A program made the position numbers and the translations under genes. Under the pieces are notes generated by a model. The model saw nothing but the letters and a program-made list of their open reading frames with translations. It did no database searches and was not told where the DNA came from. A stretch of 64,000 bases of DNA from Clarkia xantiana subsp. parviflora (Eukaryota; Streptophyta; Magnoliopsida; Myrtales; Onagraceae), in the NCBI GenBank assembly GCA_036873135.1, contig JAPTYO010000010.1, positions 18,407,772-18,471,771 of the forward strand, in the 5' to 3' direction. Shown one piece after another: positions 30,696-40,961 of the stretch; within the stretch, counting starts at the first letter, position 1; every line of letters starts with the position of its first letter.

Positions 30696-30920
30696 TACAA
30701 CCGCCAAGTCAAGGAGAGACAATTCCACGTAGGAGAACTGGTACTAAGAAGGAATGAGTTCTCACACTTAGACCAAGTCAGAAAATTATCTCCGAAGTGG
30801 GAAGGACCATACAAGATAGCGTCAGTTCCCTACATAAACGCTTACCGCCTCGAAGATGGGGAGGGGTATATCTCCACAAACACCTTCAGTGGAGAGCACC
30901 TAAAGAAGTACTACGTATAA
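30696..30920 (+). pseudogene. Outer Tat integrase, C-terminal part
   Basis: Resumes in the frame left at 20276 (codons for YNRQVKERQFHVGELVLRR) and ends with KLSPKWEGPYKI and EHLKKYYV before TAA at 30918-30920. PKWEGPY is the usual end-of-integrase GPY-type motif in gypsy elements. No chromodomain follows, as expected for Tat elements. Confidence 0.9.
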
Positions 30921-31217
30921 GAAGAAAGCACAAGCAAAAGACCATATCCTTAGTTTCATATTTCATATTTTGCATGTTCCAGCTTTCCAAATTTTCAAAA
31001 AACAACTTTTGAGAAGGAGAACTCACGAAGTTACTCCAACTCTACAACTATCTTTGATTCCTACAAAGGATGTCTTGGTGCACCAAGGCATCCCACGTGT
31101 ACAAAAACATGAATGCTCCTAAGGGAGTACAAGTTACTCAAAAGTATTTTCCAGTGAATGTAGTGGTATAATCACGAAGTTATCCTTACACAAATATAAC
31201 TTCAAGTCAATGACAGG

Positions 31218-31860
31218 TTCGACGCCCCCAAGAGCGTATCTTGAGAGTAGTTTTCATACTACGACATTCGACGCCCCCAAGAGCGTATCTTGAGAGTAGT
31301 TTTCATACTACGACATTCGACGCCCCCAAGAGCGTATCTTGAGAGTAGTGTTCATACTACGACCTTCGACGCCCCCAAGAGCGTATCTTGAGAGTAGTTA
31401 TTACACTACGACATTCGACGCCCCCAAGAGCGTATCTTGAGAGTGGTTTCCAAAAACTACGAACTTCGACGCCCCCAGGAGCGTATCTTGAGAGTAGTGT
31501 TCATACTACGACCTTCGACGCCCCCAAGAGCGTATCTTGAGAGTAGTCATTACACTACGAACTTCGACGCACCAAGAGCGTATCTTGAGAGTGGTTTCCA
31601 AAAACTACGAATTCGACGCCCCCAGGAGCGTATCTTGAGGTAGATTTGCAACCTACCAGATTCGACGCCCCCAAGAGCGTATCTTGAGGTAGAAAAAACA
31701 CTACCAGTTCGACGCCCCCAAGAGCGTATCTTGAGGTAGATTTCAAACTACCAGTTCGACGCCCACCAGGAGCGTATCTTTGGTCTAACCTGAGCCCTCC
31801 GAGAGCCTATCCTGTGAAACGTTAAGTGCCATCCGAGAGCCTGTCTCGTGAACAGTTTTC
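31218..31860 (+). repeat. tandem hairpin array of the outer Tat
   Basis: About 12 units of 47-49 bp (TTCGACGCCCCCAAGAGCGT core), collinear with 24670-25230, followed by a single copy of the longer repeat. Differences between the two arrays include an extra CC in unit 5 and several substitutions. The hairpin in each unit is retained. Confidence 0.9.
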
Positions 31861-32276
31861 GACGCCCACCAAGAGCGTATCTTTGGTCTAACAGTACAAC
31901 GTATACCGTGTAAGGGGTATCAGAAGAGATCATCACACCATGCTCAGAAGGATACCATGAGAAAGAAATTTCTAAGTAAAGTAATGTGAAGAACAAGTAA
32001 TGTTTTTTCTCTAGGAAATGGCAGGTATGACATGAAGGAAAGCACGAAAGAAAGATAAATAAAGGAAACACACCAAGGGAAGGGTCCATAACCAAAGAGC
32101 CATACACAAGGCATAGGGAGACATCATGAGAAGAGATATAAGCACACGGCCATGTATACAACGAGTAGAGACAAGTGTATCAGACAAAGATGGCAACACT
32201 AAGAAAGGTGGAGTTTTAAACTCTAAAGACAACCACAACTCACAAACACACGAGACTACCACAAGAAATAGGGGTA

Positions 32277-33340
32277 CTATCCCCTCATCTTCGCAATATG
32301 CTTAATAGCAAAGTCTGACAAATCACCAAGTCGAGAGAAAGGAAAGTCAGGAGCAATCATGTGAATACGCTCAAGAATTTCCTTCAAAGAAATACGTTTC
32401 GCCACAGAGCAGCGAACGTCGATAGCAGCCTGATAAACGGAGGAGGCCATATACTCAGCAATGGCACACTCCTTCGCCTCCATACGAAACATTTCCTCCA
32501 GAGAGATTAACTCAGCAGCCCGGAGTGTCTCATCACGATAAGACCTTTGTCTCAACGCCTCAACCTCTTCATTGAGAAGAACAATGCGACCCTCCAAGTC
32601 TCGGCACCACAAATCGGTGATGCGACTATGCTCCAAACAGCTAATAAGACTGGATTTAAGGGAGACACAAATGTCCTCGTACACCTTCCTCTCCTCAGCA
32701 AGATCAATAGCAAGGGTGGATAAATTAACAAGGTCGGCCATACCCTGCAACAAAAACAAAAGATGAGACGGATAACGCACGGAGAAGAAATATGCTAAAG
32801 GATAAAACGGTTACATTACAGAAGCATAGCGAGCCAACACATCACGAGCCAACTCATAAGTTGCCTCCGACCCTTTGGACAGGGACACACGATCGGCAGG
32901 AGGAACAGCAGACTGCAGAACACGAACTCCAACCTCAGGAGTTTGCAAAGAAGATTGGTTGTCAAAACGAGCCCCACGCCCATAATAAGGTGCCCACTCA
33001 GACCCAACAATTCCATCAACAGGTGGACGAGACAGCTCCTTCCGACTCAGACGCGGAAGACGAAGTCTACCTATAACAAAGCACAGAGTAAATACCAATG
33101 TACACTAAGGAAACTCAGAGGCTCAAGGACTCACCAAACAAGGAAGAAGGAAAAGATGGCTCCCGGACCTTCGATTGGGGGGCATCAATATAGAAAGAAG
33201 ATGGCACCCTAACGTCACCACCCTTACCTCCAGTTAGAGAACACCTCCCCGCACCATAGAAAACCGATCTTTTTGCAATCGAAGGTCCGGTCCCAGAATT
33301 AACTACTCCCACACGTACTGGCCTCTTACTCCTCATCAAT
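32277..33340 (-). CDS. Antisense gene of the outer Tat element, 3' exons
   Basis: Three exons match the last three of the inner antisense gene. Exon 3' (to about 33133) has SKRPVRVGVVNSGTGPSIAK. Exon 4 (about 33072-32822) has EVGVRVLQSAVPPADRVSLS, matching EVGVRVLRGAIPPGDRVAPP in the inner copy. Exon 5 (about 32742-32277) is the coiled coil starting GMADLVNLSTLAIDLAEER. Donor GTGAGT, acceptor TTATAG, donor GTAATG and acceptor GTTGCAG keep the frame at the same relative positions. The acidic Ser/Gly tail of the inner protein is missing (stop after HIAKMRG). The PF04195-like exon is not found; upstream lies a 67-bp tandem repeat instead. The real 5' end is unknown. Confidence 0.65.
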
Positions 33341-33487
33341 CACCGGAGAGTTCTGCTGATCGAAAAAAAAAAACACAGGCTTAGCCTAAAGAAAACAGAA
33401 AGCGAACAGTGGAAAAGAGATACAAACTCATTCCCCTAAAAAGATGGACACAAGGTCAAAAGACAAGAATAGAAAGACGACAAGAAA

Positions 33488-33755
33488 GACCCCACCAGCC
33501 AACAGCCAGAGGCAGGGGGGCAGGGGGAGATAGTAATAACCCCCAGCATAAGGAGACCCCACCAGCCAACAGGCAGAGGCAGGGGGGCAGGGGGAGATAG
33601 TAATAACCCCCAGCATAAGGAGACCCCACCAGCCAACAGGCAGAGGCAGGGGGCAGGGGGAGATAGTAATAACCCCCAGCATAAGGAGAGAGACACCACT
33701 GGCCAACTAGCAGAGACAGGGGGCAAAAGGAGATAATTATAATCCCAATAGGGAG
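33488..33755. repeat. 67-bp tandem repeats, about 3.9 copies
   Basis: Units start at 33488, 33555, 33622 and 33692. The core is CCCCACCAGCCAACAGGCAG, AGGCAGGGGG, AGATAGTAATAACCCCCAGC. The first three are nearly identical and the fourth is diverged. This gives artificial long open frames on the minus strand. The array sits upstream of the retained exons of the outer antisense gene. Confidence 0.9.
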
Positions 33756-34586
33756 GACTTCGCCCGCCAGTAAGCGGAAACATGAAGATAAAAAGATGAA
33801 AAATGACGAACCAAATAGGACTACATTACCAGGAAGACATACAAATCAAGAACGAGACAAGTAAGGAAACGATTGAAGGAGAAGCAGAATTAAGTCCCTC
33901 AAGAGCAATGCTTACACAAGAGAAGAAACACGTACCTCAACACAACACCCGCCCCGAGAAGTAAGTCCGACTGGAAATTCCACCGTCAAAAAGAAAAGAA
34001 GGGAAAAGAACAACGAGAATGAGGTAATCACTTGCCCTTTTATAGCACAAAGGATTAGGGTTTTTCTAAAGTCGCTAAATCAACACCGTTGAATTTTAGA
34101 AAAGAAAATTTCAAGGGACAAGATTCAAAAACTAGTTCCCGTTAACCACGGTTAAACTCATACTCACCATAGTTAACATCCCCTAAGGTTTATTTCCTAG
34201 TATTCCATACTTAGAAAAAAATTTGGCCAAAATTAAAATTTTCCCTCACTTAGATAGAATCCCGGCACGAAATTGAAGCATAAGTTATTTAGTTGCATTC
34301 GTATCACACCCCTGTGCAAGTGTGTATTTTTTGAGTATGCACCTGTAGCAAAGATAAGTTTATTACTCCTACCTCAGACGGACGCGTGCCTAGGCACACG
34401 TCCGTGCTACTCTGACGTTTACGATTCCTCTATCTCATAAGGCAGGGGGCAGAGTCAAAGGCACGCATCTATGGGTAAGCGAGCATTCAGACAAGAAGGT
34501 AAAATCCCGGTTTCAAATTGCGCGTGTCATACCATCCTAAAATAGAGTCAATCAAGGGTTAGGCCATTGGTTGACTCGGGGGCATG
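33756..34586 (+). other. 3' untranslated region of the outer Tat
   Basis: No coding sequence. From about 34195 to 34586 it matches the inner element's 3' end (29430-29797), including the inverted repeat at 34379-34404 and GACTCGGGGGCATG before the LTR. Confidence 0.7.
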
Positions 34587-35426
34587 TGATGGATATACGC
34601 CCAATTTGAACCCGTTGACTTCCGAACCGTTGTATTTTTATCATCCCATTACCGATTGTAAATCGAAACTTCAACCCGAACACTTCGCGAACACATCAAC
34701 GGCTCGGACGAGGCCGGAGCGCTCGTCCGGCCGAGACAAACTCACCTAGGTGAGGTTGGGTGGCCACACCCGACCTCCCCTAAGAGAGATCGGGTCAGCC
34801 AACCCGATCTCTCCTAGGGGAGATCGGGTCGGCCAACCCGATCTCTCCTAGGAGGGATGGGGTTGGCCAACCCCATCCTCCCTAGGAGGGGTTGGGTGCC
34901 CTCACCCAACCCCTACCCTTGGGGGTCGGACTTCTCCCCCCCCCCCCCCCCCCCCAAGGGCCCCTGCGCCATTTTCGGACACCCACACTCGGTTCACATC
35001 GCCTACCTTCTCCGTATCCTAAGGTCTTAATTATGTACTTAAATGTTAATTAAGTGTGTTTAAAGGTTAACGATGTCATTAAGCCACCTTGATGACACCG
35101 TTGCCTATAAATACCCCACCTTCACAACTCATTTGATCATCTTGGCAATTGGGATTATTTTGCTCTGACATCTCTCTAGTTTATCTCTCTAAGAAGAATA
35201 CTGACTTAGGCATCAGAGAGGGTTCACCAGGCACCACCCCCCCTCCGTGTCTGGTACTGCCCCTTCTGCAGGGTAGAAGGAGAGAAGAAGCAAAGGAAGG
35301 AAGGAAGGAAGGAAGGAAAGACATAGGTTAAGACAAGGCAACTCAGGAATACCGGATCACACACATCCTCAGTAAGGAGCGAGATCAAAGCCAACCACCC
35401 GTTGACCTAGATCTCATAACCTAACA
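34587..35426 (+). repeat. Outer Tat 3' LTR (LTR-D), 840 bp
   Basis: Same ends as LTR-A, with TATA box near 35104-35112 and a C-run of about 20 (34937-34956) that is about 12 in LTR-A. Only two to three palindrome units are present. It is followed by the CCATT duplication. Confidence 0.93.
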
Positions 35427-35431
35427 CCATT

Positions 35432-35878
35432 AATTGTCATCCCTAGTTACTTTGATTTAGTGAGAGAATGAAATAAATCCATTAATTAATTTTAATGAGA
35501 TACTGTTATTAGTTTTCTTTTGGCTTTAATCCTATTAGTTTTAATTTTTGGCCGCGGGGTTGTTCTAGGAGGAGCCCTGTCAGGAGATAGTACATGTATT
35601 ATGATTGTTCTGAACCTAGATTAATATCTACTCAAGTTTGGTTAGCCCACAAGGGGTCAGCCCATAAAGAATAAAGTCAGCCATAAAATGTAAAGTCAAT
35701 CATAAAAGGTAAAGTGCTGACCATGAATATTTTTCCATTTACATGGTTGCTAGTGAAGTCTAAACCCACACTATATCACGTGGTTAATACTAGAGTTAAT
35801 TTCTTAGCTATTCGACCAAAAAAGTACCTTAACTATTGGTGTTAATTAATTTGGCCATAACTATTTTCCTGTTTGACC
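35432..35878. other. unassigned intergenic sequence
   Basis: A+T-rich; no gene or known repeat seen. A short run of AAAGTCAGCCATAAA and AAAGTCAATCATAAA (about 35680-35710) is a minor internal duplication. Confidence 0.5.
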
Positions 35879-35887
35879 ATTCAAAAC

Positions 35888-36118
35888 GGATTCAGATCTC
35901 TTGCCCCACTTTTTCTGTTCCAGATCCTGCCTCGCCGTTAAGATTTTGACACGTGTTCTTAGATTTAATATTTTCTTTTTAGGGTTCACCAATTCCAATA
36001 GGGTTTTAGAAGAAAAAAACCACAAAATTAATTACACCCAGGACAACGTCAAGATCTTTACAGTAAGATCCGACCTGGAACAAGAAAAATGGGGCAGGGG
36101 ATCTACATCCATACATCC
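35888..36118. mobile_element. MULE-type MITE, copy 3, with 9-bp target duplication
   Basis: 231-bp foldback element. Left arm GGATTCAGATCTCTTGCCCC ... GATTTTGACACGTGT; the right arm is its inverted counterpart, ending GGGGCAGGGGATCTACATCC ATACATCC. Identical 9-mers ATTCAAAAC flank it (35879-35887 and 36119-36127). Relative to copy 2 it lies in the opposite orientation and is intact, so it shows what copy 2 looked like before Copia-1 entered. Confidence 0.82.
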
Positions 36119-36127
36119 ATTCAAAAC

Positions 36128-36724
36128 ATAACTTTTACTTTCTAAGTCTACAAAAGTTTTATTAGTTATCAACGACGTATTTATTATACAAGTCTTTAAC
36201 TTTCTTTATTAATAATAAATAATTTATTTTAAATTATTCAAAAATTCCAAATTATACTCTTATATTTGTTTTCCTAGAATACGTCATATTTTACATTTTT
36301 ATTACCGCCATAATACAACATTTTTACAGTTTAATAAATACTTTCAAATATTTGAGTTTAGGGTTCCCTTGATTTTAAATATATTGATATATTTTTCTAA
36401 CATTATGTTTAAATTTATATATCACTTATTTCATTTTATAATAGTTTTTTTTTTTTATAAGAAATTCAATCCATCTAACAAAACTCAAATAATTTCTATA
36501 ATTGTTTTTTAACTTAAAATATATTTTCTAAATATGATATAATTTCTAATTTTTTTAAGAAAATAAGTGAATTAGTTAAAATTTCAATTGAAAAAAATAA
36601 AAAAATATATATTAAATTTTATTAGTAGTTTATTTGAAAAAAAAATTAGAAAGTAAATAAATATATATTATTCATAATTTTATTTAAAAATAAAGTTTAC
36701 AAGCTAAATTCAACTTTACACTCT
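36128..36724. other. very A+T-rich intergenic sequence
   Basis: Long A and T runs. No gene, RNA gene or transposon end recognised. Confidence 0.5.
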
Positions 36725-36940
36725 AAAATTTTGTCTATACGACCCTACAATAAGGGCATGCAACATAGCACAGAAGTCTAGTATAGTCAAAAGAGGCGGC
36801 TGTTATGCTCAGAGTGTACATTTCATCTAGGAAATAGATTTAGTCAAGTCACTTGGGGAATTCGAACTTGTGACGCGGAGCTAAACTATATAGGAGTAAG
36901 CGTTATGAACCATTAGACTACCATTGTCCATGGTCACTCA
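36725..36940 (-). mobile_element. tRNA-derived SINE
   Basis: On the minus strand, TAGTCTAATGG (36920-36910) matches the A box of the RNA polymerase III promoter and AAGTTCGAATTCC (36869-36857) the B box, about 40 bases apart as in tRNA genes. The segment does not fold into a complete tRNA (no acceptor-stem pairing), and a tRNA-unrelated tail of about 130 bases follows. This is the organisation of plant SINEs. Ends are approximate and no target duplication could be fixed. Confidence 0.6.
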
Positions 36941-38014
36941 ATTCATCACTATTATTTCTACTTGGGAACATTTTTTTAAATACTGTTTAAAAATTTGATG
37001 TATACTCTTTTTTTTTTTAACATTTTTTTGGCTACCTGAGAAAGCACTGTTTGACAAAATTGACAAAAATTGTACATTTTTTTTTTTACTTTTAAGTATC
37101 TCATTTTTTTATGGTTGCAATCTAGTAACTACCTTGTTGTATGTTGTTGCAATGGGCTTTTCTTGTATGTTTGTGAAGCACCATGCTTATGCTCTTTTTA
37201 CTACTACATTGGATTTAATTGTAACTAATGTAAAACTTTAATAGTATGAATATTTTTAACTACACATAATATTTGTATCATAACATTAATAATGTCTATT
37301 TTCCCGTGCGTTTCACATTTAAGGTAATAGAAAAATATAAATGAAAAAGTATCACAAGCTTGATGTTTGTGAAGCATAGTAGAAAGACTCTGCAATCAAA
37401 TTTGTTACTAAATTGCAATCATTTTAAAATTGAATATCTAAAAGTAACAAAAAAAAAAAATTAGATACACATGTGTGTGTTTTCTCAATACGTAAAAGTT
37501 AAAAAAAAATATTAAAAAAAATTGTTACTAATTTGTTATTTTCTCAAGTACCTGAATTTTTTAATTCATTTATGTTTTAATCCTAAAAAACTATTATTTT
37601 TGTTTTGAATAAAAGTATAAAGTCTATTAATACTTGTCTTATACAAGAAAAAAATTGTTTTATTATAATTAGCAAATTAAAATCTCACCACCTGTCTTCA
37701 AAAATCTATAAACTAAAACAGAATAATTAAATATCTAAACAAATTCCTGACTTCTTGTGGGTTTAGGTTAGACCAATCAGCCCAACTACTTCCAATATGC
37801 CATGACCCTATCCATACATCATCTATAGTTGGGTTGTATATGGTCCTCTAAATTTTTCTTTTGTTTTTTTTCCCCAAAATATGGGTCAACTTTTTTTGGC
37901 CTAGAAAATATGGGTCAATTCACTCTTAGGTTATCTATCAAGTAGCAAGCTTAAGTTTTAACAGTCGAACAAAATTGCTAGATGGAGTTTTTCCAAACAT
38001 TTTGCTAGATTGGT
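36941..38014. other. A+T-rich intergenic sequence
   Basis: No gene or repeat family recognised. Contains several A/T homopolymers and a short (TG)n near 37471-37480. Confidence 0.5.
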
Positions 38015-38122
38015 TTTTTTTTGTTTTTTTTAGTAAAAGACGCCCATTTTATAAACCCAACAGACAAGCACCACACATACAAGCAATAAAGAAAAGTTCA
38101 AACCCCATTCAAACAATCAAAC

Positions 38123-39600
38123 CTAAGGGTAATCCGGAAAGAACCAGCATCCAAAGCTATTTAGCAAAAGGGATCTCTTAGCAAGATTATGTGCTGGGCT
38201 AACAACTGACCTAGATACTTTAGATAAAGACAAAGCATTGAATGAAAATAAAAGAAACAAAATATCCGATAAAACACCATGAAGTACTGCTGGAGAGTTC
38301 CTCAGGTCCTTTGTAGCCTTCACCAAAAGAGCTGAGTCCGTAAACATCGATATTGGAATGGAAGCAAAACGTTGGGCCATCACAAGACCAGGCCTAACAG
38401 CCACCGCCTCTTCCAGTAAAGGGTCAGACCCAGCAACTCGAACTACAGACACCCCCTGAAAACACCCCACATCATCAATCAAAATTGCAGCACCTATGAT
38501 GGTAGAGGACTCACTATCTACAACACCATTTATGATGAGCCTCCATAGATGGTGTGTTGGTACGTCTTCTACTGGAGGGGAGGTGGAGGAGGAGGCATGG
38601 AGGATGGACATCCCTGTTCTGGCACCTGCAGTATTAGAATATAGAGTATCCAAATCAGCAAAGAGATATATCATTGAGGAGACAATATGTTGAATACCAA
38701 GCTTCATTGATCTGAACACCAAACTATTCCTAGCAAGCCAAATTTTCCATAACACTAAGCACTTCTGGGATAGCATCCTCTTCCTCTGATGCTTGGAATC
38801 AGATAGATTATCCTCCCATAAAAGTCAATCCAACACAGATGATATAGGTAAAACCGATGAAACAACACCTAATGGGCTATCAAACCAAAATTCTATCAGC
38901 AAAAGAACACTTCCACATAACATGGTTCCAAGATTCCAACTTAGTATGACAAAAGAGGCAGATAGGGTCAATTGTGGAAATGCGTCTTTGAAGGTTTAGC
39001 CAAAGGGCTAGGCCTCCATTGCAACCCTTCCAAACGAACATCTCAATTTTTGGAGGCAATAGCAGGGACAAAAAAAAAAACACTCCAGAAAATAGGACTA
39101 ACAGCTATAGGAGGAGCAGAGGTAGAGCCATGAATTTGAGAGTGAAACAGGTGACTGAGTAAATGGTATCCTGATTTTATAGTGTAATTTCCTGATCTAT
39201 GATGTAACCAAACAAGCCTATCAGACCCTATTTCCACAATAGATTGAGTGATAAATGGATGAAATATCTCATTCAGTTGACTAATCCTCCATGTTCTGGT
39301 ATCTGAATCAATAAGAGAAGCAACTAGAGTAGGATTGTCATTATCGACACCAATTCCCCATTGTAACAGAGAAGAAACATTAGGCACCAATGGATCAGTC
39401 CACAGATTAATAGATTGACCAGATCCTATCATCCATCTTCTAGCCAAGAATAAAAGGGGCCTAAGAACAATCAGGTTTTTCCAAACAGTTGAGTGATTTG
39501 CAGAACAGTTAGCTACAAAGAAAGACGATGAGGGGAAATATATCTGCTTTAGGGTTGAAACCCATAAAGACTCCCATAGAGACTCCCTAAACCAAGTAAA
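38123..39600 (-). pseudogene. LINE-A ORF2 C-terminal part: post-RT region, zf-RVT and RNase H
   Basis: After the deletion junction, SLWVSTLKQIYFPSSSFF and RRWMIGSGQSINLWTDPLVP match the conserved post-RT part of plant L1 ORF2. The zinc-binding module is ICLFCHTKLESWNHVMWKC (about 38960-38905). It is followed, after a frame change, by the L1-type RNase H: WRLIINGVVDSES, GAAILIDDVG, EEAVAVRPGL and FTDSALLVKA (38123-38600). The first catalytic Asp position reads N (IINGVVD), so this RNase H looks degenerate. Confidence 0.82.
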
Positions 39601-40140
39601 AGGGGCACCATGAAATCCTAGGTCAATGAGGTCCAATGAACTTGACCAAAAGTGAGATTGCAGCAACCTAGCAGCTGACCTAGTGTTACCCCATTTTTTT
39701 CCCGGACAGACCACACATCATTGAAGTCACCCAGAAGAACCCAAGGGCAACCAGGTTCAAGATCAATACTACACAAAGAGGACCAGAAACCAAATCTATC
39801 AGCAAATGTGGAAGGGGCATAAACAAAAGTAAATGCCCATGGTTGAGCCACTGGATTTGTAAGAACAGAGCAATGTATGAACATTGAGTTAGCCACTAAC
39901 ACAGAAAACACAGTCACAGATCTCCAAGCAATAATCAAACCACCTCTAATATCTTCAGGGGGCACAGAAAAAACAGTAGAGAACCCTAGATTGTCAATAC
40001 AGATTCCAATCTATCAGGTTTGAACTTAATTTCAGAGAGACACACTATATGGGGATTCCACTGCGCCGCCAAATGGCGCAAATGCTGAATTGTCAGGGAA
40101 TTCCCACAACCCTAACAATTCCAACCTAAGATATTCATTA
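39601..40140 (-). pseudogene. LINE-A ORF2 endonuclease (APE-type), truncated
   Basis: The start is at 40139 (MNILGWNC, then an in-frame TAG where plant L1s have Gln or Arg before GLG). Next come TIQHLRHLAAQ and CLSEIKF, with the catalytic Glu. FTFVYAPSTFADR, WVLLGDFNDVWS with the catalytic Asp-Asn pair, and DLGFHGAPFTWF follow. The sequence then jumps into post-RT sequence. A frame change occurs near 39965 and another near 39620. The endonuclease would nick target DNA for target-primed reverse transcription. Confidence 0.85.
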
Positions 40141-40351
40141 TGATTGCGGGAACTGCAAAAGCAGATGCGCCAACTCTGATGTAACAAGCAAACCATAACG
40201 AAAAATGTGCCATTTTTGAAATAAAAACGAAACCTGATATAAGGTCGAGGGCAAATCCACCATCTCCTGATCCATATCCGAAGACTTCGTGGAAGATTGT
40301 GAGTCGATATCCAGGATTATACGTTGACAGGTTCTTCTGGGGGTTGCTTCA

Positions 40352-40947
40352 TGTAAGATATGGTGATGGGCGCCGTAAATGGTAGCCCATTATATGTATA
40401 GGTTACCTAAGTAAATTGGGTATATGTCACATTAGGACATTGGGTCAGACCCAAACATAATTGACATGAGAGGCCCAAAATTGGGCCTCCCTATACTAGT
40501 AGGCCGGTCGAATTTTAGGAGGGAATAAAGTGGACTTTTGTCCACTTTACTCCTCATATATATATGGGGAGTTAGAGGTTTTATCAGGGTTAATCACAAT
40601 TCCCTTTAAGTGGTGTTTTGAGAGAAAACCCTTCCCCCAGAAACACCTACATCAGCCGAACCTAGCATTCACCAAGGGTGTGCCAATTTGCTTTCTAGCA
40701 AACACTCCAGAGATCTGTCCCTTGCCAAGAATCGATCAGAGGCTTTGCTGTGGAGAATATACCACGTAGGGCTTCCTTAACAAGAACCCCTAAGGGTGCC
40801 GACCGGAGGATCGTGAACTCCCTCCTGCAAGGATCTTGGGTCGACGGACAACTGTAGATGTATGTGTGAATCTTCCGCTGCGTAATTTCGATTACTAGCA
40901 TCTACCATGATTTAGTTTCCGCAGTCATTACTCCCCGTAATCTAACA
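40352..40947 (+). repeat. Copia-2a 5' LTR
   Basis: 596 bp, TGTAAGATATGG to ATCTAACA, with CTCATATATATATGGGG (about 40553-40568) as likely TATA region. The same family of LTRs is at 48365, 51558 and 59405. Confidence 0.9.
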
Positions 40948-40948
40948 G

Positions 40949-40961
40949 TGGTATCATAGCC
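40949..40961 (+). other. Copia-2a primer-binding site with one mismatch
   Basis: TGGTATCATAGCC, one base different (T for G) from the tRNA-Met-complementary TGGTATCAGAGCC that Copia-2b has. Confidence 0.85.

Larger units (their letters stand above)
17052..35426 (+). mobile_element. Outer Tat-clade gypsy retrotransposon, interrupted by a related inner element
   Basis: LTRs at 17052-18000 and 34587-35426 both start TGATGGATATACG and end CATAACCTAACA. The element is flanked by the exact 5-bp duplication CCATT (17047-17051 and 35427-35431). Subtracting the inner element leaves about 7956 bp. It keeps the end of RT, RNase H, a second RNase H, integrase, a tandem-hairpin array and an antisense gene, but gag, protease and the RT fingers and palm are missing. 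The PBS (18001-18012) is joined almost directly to RT codons. Outside the internal repeat block the LTRs differ at only about five positions by eye, so the insertion is young. The second RNase H places it in the Tat clade. Confidence 0.92.
38015..40351 (-). mobile_element. LINE-A, 3' part (L1-type non-LTR retrotransposon)
   Basis: Minus-strand L1-type element. Its 3' end carries an A-tract (T-run at about 38015-38034 on the plus strand). ORF2 retains the endonuclease and the C-terminal zinc-binding and RNase H regions but lacks the whole reverse transcriptase. Upstream (rightwards) the element is interrupted at 40352 by Copia-2a and continues at 48962. It is inactive. Confidence 0.85.

Noticed and set aside
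33428..33783. Minus-strand frames with repeated MLGVITISPCP-type peptides
   Set aside because: They are a by-product of the 67-bp tandem repeat, whose length (3n+1) gives three shifted frames; no domain or start context.
36850..36925. A tRNA gene
   Set aside because: A and B boxes are present, but acceptor and anticodon stems do not pair and an unrelated tail follows; a SINE explains it better.
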